Below are positions 22,109-28,709 of a stretch of DNA of 35,329 nt, piece by piece. Under the pieces are notes generated by a model. That model searched no databases and was not told the DNA's origin. It was given only the letters and a program-made list of their open reading frames with translations. The stretch comes from JAXHUH01 sp034211175. GTDB taxonomy: Bacteria > Actinomycetota > Acidimicrobiia > Acidimicrobiales > CAIXPF01. The DNA lies in the NCBI GenBank assembly GCA_034211175.1, contig JAXHUH010000274.1, positions 1-35,329 on the forward strand. Reading direction: 5' to 3'. Each line of letters begins with the position of its first letter. The stretch's first letter is position 1. The position numbers were made by a program, and so were the translations under genes.

Positions 22109-24059
22109 CGCATGCTGCGGGGGCGGCGCGTCCGAGCCGGTCGACGAGGGCCGCCTGCCCGAGGGATGGCGCAGCTGGGCGGCCGGGCTCGCCGCGCTGG
22201 CATGGGCCGCCGGCTTCGCCGCCCACCTCACGGGCATCGACCCGGTCGCCACCGTCGGGTTCGTGGTCGCGGTCGTCGCCGGTGGTTCGACGTTCGTGCC
22301 CTCCACGCTGCGGGGGCTGGCCGCTGGACGCATCGGCGTCGGCCTGCTCATGACCATCGCCGGGGTCGGTGCGCTGCTGCTCGGCCAGCTGGCCGAGGCG
22401 GCGTCGCTCGCGTTCCTGTTCTCGGTCTCCGAGGCGCTCGAGGACTGGGCCGTCACCCGGGCCCGGCGGGGCCTGCGCAGCGTGCTGGAACTGGTGCCCG
22501 CCACCGCCCTCGTGCGCCGGGGCCGTGACGATGGCGCCGAGCACGACGAGGTCGCCGAGGTCCCGACCGACGAGGTGTCGGTCGGCGACGTGCTCGTCCT
22601 GCGGGCCGGCGCCCGGCTGGTGACCGACGGGGTCGTGTCCGACGGGCGGTCGTCGCTCGACGTCTCCGCCGTCACCGGCGAGTCGATCCCGGTGTCGTGC
22701 GGCCCCGGCGACGAGGTGATCGCCGGCAGCATCAACGGCGGCGGCCAGCTCGACGTGGTCGCCACTGCGCCGGCGTCGGACAGCACCCTGGCCCGGATCG
22801 TGCGCGCGGTCGAGGAGGCACAGGACCGCAAGGGCCGGTCGCAACGGCTCGCCGACCGCATCGCCCGCCCGCTCGTCCCCGCGATCATGGTCCTCGCCGT
22901 GGCGGTCGCCGTGGTGGGCTCGGTCCTCGGCGACCCGTCGGTGTGGGTCGAGCGGGCGCTGGTCGTGCTCGTCGCCGCTTCGCCGTGTGCCTTCGCCATC
23001 TCGGTGCCGGTCACCGTGTTCGCCGCCATCGGTGCCGCCACTCGCAGCGGTGCGGTCGTGAAGGGTGGCGCTGCGCTCGAGGCGCTCGCCCGGGTGCGGG
23101 TGGCGGCGCTCGACAAGACCGGCACCCTCACCGCCAACCGACCGACGGTGGTCGAGGTGGCCACTGCCGGCGCGGCGGCGTCGTCGTCGGTGCTCGAGCT
23201 CGCGGCTGCGCTCGAGGCCAACAGCGACCACCCGCTGGCCGCGGCGATCACCGAGGCCGGTACCGCTGCCGGCCGGGTGACCGGCGTGGAGACCGTCGCC
23301 GGCTCGGGCATCTGCGGCACCGTCGACGAACTCGCCGTGCGGGTCGGCAGCACCCGCTTCATCGACCCCGGACCGCTCGCAGCCGACGCCCGTCGGATGG
23401 CCGACGCCGGGGCGACGGTCGTGGTCGTCGAGCGCGACGGCGGCCCGGTCGGCGTGATCGCCATCCGCGACGAGCTGCGACCCGAGGCGGCCGACGTCGT
23501 CGCCCGCTTGCGCGAGCTCGACCTTCGGGTCGCGATGCTCACCGGCGACCACCGCGCGACGGCCGCGGCGATCGGCCGGTCCGCCGGCATCGACGACGTC
23601 CGGGCGGAGCTGCTCCCCGACGGCAAGCGGACCGCCGTGGCCGAGCTGTCCGGCCGGGCGCCGGTGATGATGGTGGGCGACGGCATCAACGACGCGCCGG
23701 CGCTCGCCGATGCCGACGTCGGGGTGGCGATGGGTGCGCTCGGCTCCGACGTCGCCGTCGAGGCCGCCGACATCGCCATCATGAGCGACGACCTCACCCA
23801 CCTGCCCGGCCTCGTCGCCCACGCCCGCCGCACCCGCCGGATCATGATCCAGAACCTGGCGCTGTCCGGCCTGATCATCGCCGCGCTCGTGCCGGTGGCC
23901 GGCGCCGGGCTCCTCGGCCTCGGTGCGGTCGTCGCCGTCCACGAGCTCGCGGAGATCGTCGTCATCGCCAACGGCCTCCGGGCTCGACGCACCCGTGCCC
24001 TGACGCCGACGGCCGAGCCGACCGTTGCGACGTCGGCACCCGAGCCGGCGGGCGTCTGA
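22101..24059 (+). CDS. Heavy-metal P1B-type ATPase, CtpG/CadA-like
   Basis: 652 residues. The catalytic motifs are in order: TGES in the actuator domain (192-195), the membrane metal-site motif ASPCAFAIS (293-301), DKTGTLT with the phosphorylated Asp338, the nucleotide-domain His-Pro (SDHPLAAAI) and VGDGINDAPAL (about 525-535). Hydrophobic pairs at about 25-60 and 75-110 precede the actuator domain. There is no N-terminal HMA domain; instead the protein begins MADACCGGG, a short Cys-Cys that may hand over metal. The S-P-C site is of the CtpG kind regulated by CmtR in mycobacteria, so the substrate is probably Cd, Pb or Zn; the exact ion cannot be read from sequence. Translational coupling to the sensor is evident from the overlap. 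Confidence 0.92.
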   Translation: MADACCGGGASEPVDEGRLPEGWRSWAAGLAALAWAAGFAAHLTGIDPVATVGFVVAVVAGGSTFVPSTLRGLAAGRIGVGLLMTIAGVGALLLGQLAEAASLAFLFSVSEALEDWAVTRARRGLRSVLELVPATALVRRGRDDGAEHDEVAEVPTDEVSVGDVLVLRAGARLVTDGVVSDGRSSLDVSAVTGESIPVSCGPGDEVIAGSINGGGQLDVVATAPASDSTLARIVRAVEEAQDRKGRSQRLADRIARPLVPAIMVLAVAVAVVGSVLGDPSVWVERALVVLVAASPCAFAISVPVTVFAAIGAATRSGAVVKGGAALEALARVRVAALDKTGTLTANRPTVVEVATAGAAASSSVLELAAALEANSDHPLAAAITEAGTAAGRVTGVETVAGSGICGTVDELAVRVGSTRFIDPGPLAADARRMADAGATVVVVERDGGPVGVIAIRDELRPEAADVVARLRELDLRVAMLTGDHRATAAAIGRSAGIDDVRAELLPDGKRTAVAELSGRAPVMMVGDGINDAPALADADVGVAMGALGSDVAVEAADIAIMSDDLTHLPGLVAHARRTRRIMIQNLALSGLIIAALVPVAGAGLLGLGAVVAVHELAEIVVIANGLRARRTRALTPTAEPTVATSAPEPAGV

Positions 24060-24095
24060 ACCGCACCTCGCCGCGGCCGCCGAGCCGGGCAAGAA

Positions 24096-24117
24096 CGGTC
24101 AAGAAGCCCGGTGACCG
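24096..24117. promoter_or_regulatory. Inverted repeat before the AraC/GyrI-like gene
   Basis: CGGTCA (24096-24101) and TGACCG (24112-24117) are inverted with 10 nt between them, ending 6 nt before the -10 box at 24124. It is a candidate autoregulatory site. Confidence 0.45.
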
Positions 24118-24123
24118 CTCTCG

Positions 24124-24129
24124 TAGGGT
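24124..24129 (+). promoter_or_regulatory. -10 box of the AraC/GyrI-like gene, leaderless
   Basis: TAGGGT ends 6 nt before GTG 24136. This places the start upstream of the repeat element, so the element is translated. Confidence 0.5.
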
Positions 24130-24135
24130 GACGCC

Positions 24136-25143
24136 GTGGTTGAGCGGACCTCCGAGCCCAAGCTGAACGCAGCTCGTCCGGCGAAGCCGAAGCTGAACGC
24201 AGCTCGTCCGGCGAAGCCGGCGAGCGAGGCTCAGCCGGAGATCCTGCGGGCGGTGTCCCGGCTCGGCGCCGAGCACGGCCGACCGTCCTCGGGTGAGATG
24301 GCCTCGGGCGCCCATCGGTCCCAGTGGAGCTTCCACCGGCTGTTCCGGTCGGTGACCGGCGAGGCGCCCGTCGGGTTCGCCCGTCGGGTCGCGCTCGACC
24401 GGGCCGCCGCCCGGCTCGCCGCCGGCGACGACGTGGCGATCGCCGCGCTCGCCGCCGATGCCGGGTTCGCCAGCCATGAGGGCTTCACCAGAGCGTTCGT
24501 GCGCCGCTTCGGCCTCCCGCCGTCCGCGCACCGCGCCCGCGGCCTCGCCGGTGCGACGCCGGCGGAGGCGACCGAGCACCAGCGAATCGTCGAGGCGACG
24601 GCGCCGTGTGTGGGCCTGTACCGGATCGACGAACGAACGGGGAAGACGACGATGACCGCCGACATGCCCACGGGCGACACCGCGATGGACGTCAGAGCGC
24701 TGGACGGGTTCTCGGCGCTGATCATGCGCCGCCGGGTCTCCCGCGAGACCGTGGCCCAGGCGTTGGGGGAGTGCCTGCCGAAGGTGTTCGAGCACATCCA
24801 GCGGTCCGGCCTGACGATGACCAGCCCGCCGTTCGCCCGCTACCCCGAGGTCGGGATCGGCACGTTCCTCGTGGAGTGCGGGATGGCCGTGGCCGACCCG
24901 GGCGACGGTGACGCCACCGAGGGCATCGAACGGATCGACGTCCCGCCGGGCCGGGCCGTCGTCGCGATCCACAAGGGCGGCTACGAGAGCCTCGGCGACA
25001 CCTACGGCGCCATCGAGCGGTGGCTCGACGAGCAGTCGCTGAAGGCGGGCGGCCCGCCGTGGGAGACCTACCTCACCGACCCGGGCGACCACCCCGACCC
25101 CGCCGACTGGCGCACCGAGATCACCCAACCCCTCGCCGACTGA
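24136..25143 (+). CDS. AraC-type regulator with GyrI-like effector domain
   Basis: 335 residues. Residues ~35-135 are an AraC DNA-binding domain: SQWSFHRLFRSVTGEAPVGF, DVAIAALAADAGFASHEGF and TRAFVRRFGLPPSAHRARG, with the G-F-x-S-x-E/D-x-F-x-R-A-F second HTH. Residues ~180-335 match the GyrI-like/SbmC effector fold (AMDVRALDGFSALIMRRRVS, VAIHKGGYESLGDTYGAIERWL, PPWETYLTDPGD), which binds small, often drug-like ligands, as in Rob or BmrR. The N-terminus is odd: the decapeptide KLNAARPAKP occurs twice (9-18, 19-28), encoded by a repeat that is intergenic elsewhere in this window. The start GTG is supported by the -10 box. An alternative start after the repeat is not evident, since no start codon with a ribosome site follows it closely. 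Confidence 0.85.
   Translation: MVERTSEPKLNAARPAKPKLNAARPAKPASEAQPEILRAVSRLGAEHGRPSSGEMASGAHRSQWSFHRLFRSVTGEAPVGFARRVALDRAAARLAAGDDVAIAALAADAGFASHEGFTRAFVRRFGLPPSAHRARGLAGATPAEATEHQRIVEATAPCVGLYRIDERTGKTTMTADMPTGDTAMDVRALDGFSALIMRRRVSRETVAQALGECLPKVFEHIQRSGLTMTSPPFARYPEVGIGTFLVECGMAVADPGDGDATEGIERIDVPPGRAVVAIHKGGYESLGDTYGAIERWLDEQSLKAGGPPWETYLTDPGDHPDPADWRTEITQPLAD
24160..24239 (+). repeat. Family A palindromic element inside a coding region
   Basis: A 30-nt unit is duplicated perfectly (24160-24189 and 24190-24219), and the second copy continues into the right arm ending at 24237. Pairing blocks are GCTGA with TCAGC, GCTCG with CGAGC and CCGGC-GAA-GCCGG. The right arm and left core match unit 3 at 5819-5871 almost exactly; only the loop differs. 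It is in frame and adds about 27 residues to the N-terminus of the AraC/GyrI-like protein. Confidence 0.8.
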
Positions 25144-25155
25144 CCCCCACCTCCC

Positions 25156-25338
25156 GTTCTGGGTTCCTGGGCTGGCCGGCGGAGCCCGACTGGGAACCCG
25201 GTTCGGGTGCCTGGGGGTTCTGGGTTCCTGGGTTGGCGGGCGGAGCCCGGGTGGGAACCCGGTTCGGGTGCCTGGGGGTTCTGGGTTCCTGGGTTGGCGG
25301 GCGGAGCCCGGGTGGGAACCCGGTTCGGGTGGGTGGGG
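25156..25338 (+). repeat. 61-bp tandem repeat, three units
   Basis: Units start at 25156, 25217 and 25278, each beginning GTTCTGGGTTCCTGGG. Units 2 and 3 are identical except at the end of unit 3 (GCC becomes GGT near 25329); unit 1 is more diverged. Each unit folds on itself: GGGTTC with GAACCC outside and CGGGC-GGA-GCCCG inside. It fills the junction of two convergent genes. Open frames across it only encode the repeated Gly/Trp/Pro-rich translation of the repeat. Confidence 0.85.
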
Positions 25339-25345
25339 TGGCCGT

Positions 25346-25924
25346 TCAGAGCCAGGGGCGGGGGATGGGGAGGCGCTCGCGGACGCGGACGAAGGCGTTC
25401 TCGGTCGTCGACAGGGCGTTCGCGTTGTCGAATCCCTTCAGCTCGGTCGGGGTCAGCGAGATCAGGGTCATGGCCGCGATCGAGTCGCCGGCCATGCGGT
25501 GGTAGGCGGCGGCCGCCACCCGGCCGAAGTAGCGCACGGCCATACCCTCGGTCGGGTCGTCGGCGGGGTCGGGGCCGAGGTCGCGCAGCTCGACGGTGCC
25601 ATCGACGATCACGGCCCGGTACGGCGGCGCCTCGTCCTGGATCGTGAACGTCACCCGCGGGTCGCGCTCGAGCGCCCGGTGCTTGGCCGAACCGGTGGTC
25701 GTCGTCATGTGGATCACACCGTCGCGGAGCGTGTACCAGAGCGGGCTCTGGTTGGGCCGGCCGTCGGAGCGGACGTAGGCGAGCACCCCGATGCGGCGGG
25801 CGTCGACGAACGGCTCGATGTCGTCGGGCTCGAACGGCGGCTGGCCGCCGAGCCCGCGGAAGGGAAGGTCGCGGAGTCGGGTGGCGGGGCGCGCGGCGGC
25901 GTCGGGTCGGATCTGGGTGGTCAT
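25346..25924 (-). CDS. PPOX-class flavin/F420-dependent oxidoreductase (pyridoxamine 5'-phosphate oxidase-like)
   Basis: 192 residues. The split-barrel core is clear: RIGVLAYVRSDGRPNQSPLWYTLRDGVIHMTTTTGSAKHRALERDPRVTFTI, where the P-L-W-Y segment and the T-x-x-x-S-x-K-x-R element contact the cofactor phosphate in this fold, then YRAVIVDGTVELRD and a helical C-terminal part with MAVRYFGRVAAAAYHRMAGD. Relatives include F420- and FMN-dependent reductases of actinobacteria; the cofactor cannot be decided here. ATG 25924 has TAGAGT 7 nt upstream on the minus strand. Twin palindromes overlap this promoter and the divergent TetR promoter, so it is very likely the regulated target. Confidence 0.85.
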   Translation of the reverse strand: MTTQIRPDAAARPATRLRDLPFRGLGGQPPFEPDDIEPFVDARRIGVLAYVRSDGRPNQSPLWYTLRDGVIHMTTTTGSAKHRALERDPRVTFTIQDEAPPYRAVIVDGTVELRDLGPDPADDPTEGMAVRYFGRVAAAAYHRMAGDSIAAMTLISLTPTELKGFDNANALSTTENAFVRVRERLPIPRPWL

Positions 25925-25931
25925 GGGTTCG

Positions 25932-25937
25932 ACTCTA
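25932..25937 (-). promoter_or_regulatory. -10 box of the PPOX gene, leaderless
   Basis: TAGAGT (minus strand) ends 7 nt before ATG 25924 and overlaps the first of two palindromic operators. Confidence 0.5.
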
Positions 25938-25967
25938 GGTCACTGACCTAGTTAGGTCAATGACCTA
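25935..25967. promoter_or_regulatory. Twin palindromic operators between the PPOX and TetR genes
   Basis: CTAGGTCACTGACCTAG (25935-25951, centre 25943) and TAGGTCAATGACCTA (25953-25967, centre 25960) share the half-site TAGGTCA; centres are 17 bp apart. The first covers the PPOX -10 box and the second lies about where the -35 of the TetR gene would be. Confidence 0.85.
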
Positions 25968-25982
25968 GGAGTTCTCGGTCGG

Positions 25983-25988
25983 TAGGAT
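25983..25988 (+). promoter_or_regulatory. -10 box of the third TetR gene, leaderless
   Basis: TAGGAT ends 7 nt before ATG 25996; the upstream palindrome at 25953-25967 occupies the -35 region. Confidence 0.5.
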
Positions 25989-25995
25989 CGGCGCC

Positions 25996-26610
25996 ATGTC
26001 CGGCGGCCGCACCACACGAGGGGCGCAGCGGCGCGAGGAGATCGTGGCCGCGGCCCGCACGGTGCTCGTCTGCGAGGGGATCGATGCGTTCGTCCTGCGT
26101 CACCTCGCGCAGCGGCTCGACATGCGCGTCGGCAACCTGCAGTACTACTTCCCGACCCGCGACGACCTGCTCGAGGCCGTGGTGCGCGCCGAGCTGGAGC
26201 GGGACCTCGACGCGGTCCGGGCGCAGGACCAACCGGACGCGGAACGCCGACTTGCGGCGGCGATCGAGGTCCTCGCCGAGCGCTGGATCGTCGACGAGTG
26301 CAGCGTCTACCAGCCGATCGGGCTCCTCGCCGCCCACGACGAGCGCTTCGCCGCCCTCACCCACGAGGTGAACGAGGCCTTCCACGCCGAGCTCGCAGCC
26401 ATCGTCGCCGGCGTCTCCCCCGGCGTCGACGCCGACGAGGCGCGGGTCCGCGCCCTGCTCATCAGTGCGCTCGTCGACGGTGCGACCATGCAGCGCTACC
26501 CGGACGACGGGCCGCTGGCCCGCGGCCCGATGCTCGAGCGCCTCGCGGCACTGGCCGTGACCATCGCAAGGACCGGCGGCGGTCCGCCGCCGGTCGACGA
26601 ACCGGGCTGA
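25996..26610 (+). CDS. TetR-family regulator of the divergent PPOX gene
   Basis: 204 residues. The HTH reads RREEIVAAARTVLVCEG, AFVLRHLAQRLDMRVGNLQY and YFPTRDDLLEAVVRAEL, a TetR signature with the unusual NLQYYF in place of the more common LYYHF; this form is known in TetR proteins of the BetI/AcrR-like subgroup. The C-terminal domain carries LISALVDGATMQRYPDDGP, typical of BetI-like TetR_C families. The twin TAGGTCA palindromes in the divergent region are its expected binding sites. Start is fixed by the -10 box. It ends 34 nt from the converging amidohydrolase gene, with a hairpin between. Confidence 0.88.
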   Translation: MSGGRTTRGAQRREEIVAAARTVLVCEGIDAFVLRHLAQRLDMRVGNLQYYFPTRDDLLEAVVRAELERDLDAVRAQDQPDAERRLAAAIEVLAERWIVDECSVYQPIGLLAAHDERFAALTHEVNEAFHAELAAIVAGVSPGVDADEARVRALLISALVDGATMQRYPDDGPLARGPMLERLAALAVTIARTGGGPPPVDEPG

Positions 26611-26613
26611 GCC

Positions 26614-26637
26614 CCGGCCCGTCGAGCTTCGGGCCGG
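26614..26637. terminator. Two-way hairpin between TetR and amidohydrolase genes
   Basis: CCGGCCCG (26614-26621) and CGGGCCGG (26630-26637) form a perfect 8-bp stem with an 8-nt loop. An overlapping alternative, GCCGGCTGAG with CTCAGGCCGGC, is also possible, so the two genes may be served by alternative folds. Confidence 0.6.
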
Positions 26638-26644
26638 CTGAGTC

Positions 26645-28393
26645 TCAGGCCGGCGTCGGGCGGGTGCCGCGCTGGAGCGAGCCGGGGCGGGCGCCGGTGA
26701 GCTTGCCGTCCTCGGCGATCGCCACGCCCCGCTTGATCGTCGCGGTGTAGCCCGTCGCTGCCTGCATGAGGCGGGTGCCGCCGGCCGGGAGGTCGGCGAT
26801 CAGCTCGGGCGGCGGCAGCGACAGCGAGCCATGGTCGAACACGTTGACATCGGCCAGGTAGCCCGGTGCCACGACACCCCGGTCGAGCCAGCCCACGTGC
26901 TGCGCGGTCCGCTGCGTCTGGTGGTGGACGACCTCCTCCACCGTCAGCAGCTCGCCCCGGGTGCGGTCGCGGGTCCAGTGGGTGATCGCCGTGGTCGGGA
27001 ACGAGCCGTCGGAGATCGTGTTGCAGTGGGCGCCGGCGTCGGACAGCCCGAACATGGCGTGGGGCGAGCGGATCATCTCCCGCACGTCGTCGAGGTTGCC
27101 CCGGGCGTAGTTCATCAGCGGGATGTACAGCAGCAGTGCGCCGTCGTCCTCCAGCAGGAGGTCGTAGAGGTACTCGGTGGCGTCGCGGCCCGCGGCCCGG
27201 GCCAGCCCGGCGACGCTGCGCTCGGGCGTCGGCTCGTAGTCGATCGGGTCGGTGAGGGGGTACATCCGGTCGAAGCCCCGGCAGATCAGTGCCAGGAAGT
27301 CGGTTGCCTCGACCTCGGCGTGCTCGGCCAGGATCCGCCGGCGCATCTCCGGGTCGCGCAGCGCGGCGACCCGCTCGCCCAGCGGCAGGCCCCGCAGCTG
27401 GCGATAGGACGGGCAGAAGATCAGCGGGTTGGTGCTCGCGGTCAGCCCGACGAGCACGCCGATCGGGCGCACCGCGACCTGGGCGCGGGCGTTGGCGCCG
27501 GCGGCGTTCCACTCGCCGATCGCCCCGAGCAGCTCGCGGAACCGGTCGGGGGTCTGGTCGTTCTGCTGGACCGTGAAGCTGATCGGGCGGCCGACCTCGG
27601 TGGCGAGGCGGCCGAGCAGCTCCCGTTCGCGGGCGACGAGCTCGTCGTCGGGCGACTGGTAGACGTCGGAGATCAGCTGGATGACCCCGGTGCCGGCGCG
27701 GCGCAGCGCGTCGGCGACGCCGAGGACCTCGTCGGTCGACGCGGTCAGCGTGCCGATCTGCTCGCCCAGGCTCGTGCGATGGGCCCACGTGCGCGACGTG
27801 GTGACCCCGAGCGCCCCGTTGCGGACGGCGGACTCGGCGAGGCGTGACATCTCGGCGATGTCGGCCTCCGACGCGCGGGCGAGGTGGTCGGCGCCGTCGT
27901 CGCCCATCACGTAGGTCCGCAGCGCGGCGTGGGGCACCTGGGTGCCGACGTCGACCGTCCAGCGCATCCGGTCGAGCACGTCGAGGTACTCGTCGAAGCT
28001 CTCCCAGCCCCAGGTCATGCCCTCGGTGAGGGCGGTGCCGGGGATGTCCTCCACGCCTTCGAGCAGCTTGATCAGCCAGTCGTGGCGGTCGGGGCGGGCC
28101 GGGGCGAAGCCGACGCCGCAGTTGCCCATCACGATCGAGGTGACGCCGTTGACCGACGACGGCGCGAGGTCCGGGTCCCACGTGGCCTGGCCGTCGTAGT
28201 GGGTGTGGATGTCGACCCAGCCGGGCGTGACCAGCTGGCCGTCGGCGTCGATCGTGCGGCTCGCAGGGCCGAGATCGGCCACGTCGTCGCCGACCGCCAC
28301 GATCCGATCGCCGTCGATGGCGACATCGGCGCGCCGGGCGGGCGCTCCCGTGCCGTCGACGACCATGCCACCCCGGATGATCAGGTCGACCAT
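26645..28393 (-). CDS. D-aminoacylase/N-acyl-D-amino-acid deacylase-type amidohydrolase
   Basis: 582 residues. MVDLIIRGGMVVDGTGAP begins the small beta-sandwich; VTPGWVDIHTHYDGQ gives the H-x-H metal ligands (His63, His65); SIVMGNCGVGFAP contains Cys92 at the position of the metal-binding Cys of D-aminoacylases. FGLSDAGAHCNTISDGSFPTTAITHWTRDR is the late catalytic region with the conserved Asp, and VAPGYLADVNVFD is the usual end of the barrel. Family members hydrolyse N-acyl-D-amino acids or cyclic imides; which substrate applies is unclear. The ATG at 28393 is preceded by GGGGGA with about 8-nt spacing. An overlapping earlier ATG at 28408 is possible. The open frame continues far upstream without coding character. 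Confidence 0.87.
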   Translation of the reverse strand: MVDLIIRGGMVVDGTGAPARRADVAIDGDRIVAVGDDVADLGPASRTIDADGQLVTPGWVDIHTHYDGQATWDPDLAPSSVNGVTSIVMGNCGVGFAPARPDRHDWLIKLLEGVEDIPGTALTEGMTWGWESFDEYLDVLDRMRWTVDVGTQVPHAALRTYVMGDDGADHLARASEADIAEMSRLAESAVRNGALGVTTSRTWAHRTSLGEQIGTLTASTDEVLGVADALRRAGTGVIQLISDVYQSPDDELVARERELLGRLATEVGRPISFTVQQNDQTPDRFRELLGAIGEWNAAGANARAQVAVRPIGVLVGLTASTNPLIFCPSYRQLRGLPLGERVAALRDPEMRRRILAEHAEVEATDFLALICRGFDRMYPLTDPIDYEPTPERSVAGLARAAGRDATEYLYDLLLEDDGALLLYIPLMNYARGNLDDVREMIRSPHAMFGLSDAGAHCNTISDGSFPTTAITHWTRDRTRGELLTVEEVVHHQTQRTAQHVGWLDRGVVAPGYLADVNVFDHGSLSLPPPELIADLPAGGTRLMQAATGYTATIKRGVAIAEDGKLTGARPGSLQRGTRPTPA

Positions 28394-28709
28394 GTCCACA
28401 TCCCCCATCCGCTGTCGGTGCCGTCGATCGTGGTGCCGCGGCGACGCCTGGGGCAAACGCGTGGCCCGCCCCGCCCGGCTGCGGCGCCGACTTGCGCGGG
28501 AGCACGCGGGACCGGATGGGTCGAAAGTCCCGGCCGCTTCGCGCCGATGTACCTCGGGCAAGAGTCCGGCCGGCCCTCCTGCGGTTCGTTGTGCGTCCGT
28601 ACCGTTCACAACCCGCACGCCGGGGAGGCGGGCCGACGCGCCCGCGCGATCGGAGGGGGAGAGGGCTCTCCCGCCGACCGCCGCCGGTCCGCAGTCCAGG
28701 GGAGGTCCC
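28394..28709. other. 316-bp divergent intergenic region
   Basis: No gene is supported. It holds the ribosome binding site of the amidohydrolase at one end and of the multicopper oxidase (GGGGAGG, 28699-28705) at the other. In the middle GTTGTG (28588-28593) and CACAAC (28607-28612) form an inverted repeat around TACCGT (28600-28605), a possible -10 box of the oxidase gene. Confidence 0.6.
28588..28612 (+). promoter_or_regulatory. Candidate operator/promoter of the multicopper oxidase gene
   Basis: GTTGTG and CACAAC flank 13 nt that include TACCGT. Transcription would start near 28612 with a leader of about 98 nt. The arms are only 6 bp, so this is weaker than the other sites described. Confidence 0.4.

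Noticed and set aside
21705..24092. Long antisense open frame across the P-type ATPase
   Set aside because: Same codon-bias shadow; the plus-strand protein has all catalytic motifs.
25156..25338. Possible CRISPR array
   Set aside because: Units are contiguous 61-bp tandem copies without unique spacers; no cas genes nearby.
25207..25951. Gly/Trp/Pro-rich open frames starting in the 61-bp repeat
   Set aside because: They are translations of the tandem repeat running antisense into the PPOX gene; no ribosome site or domain.
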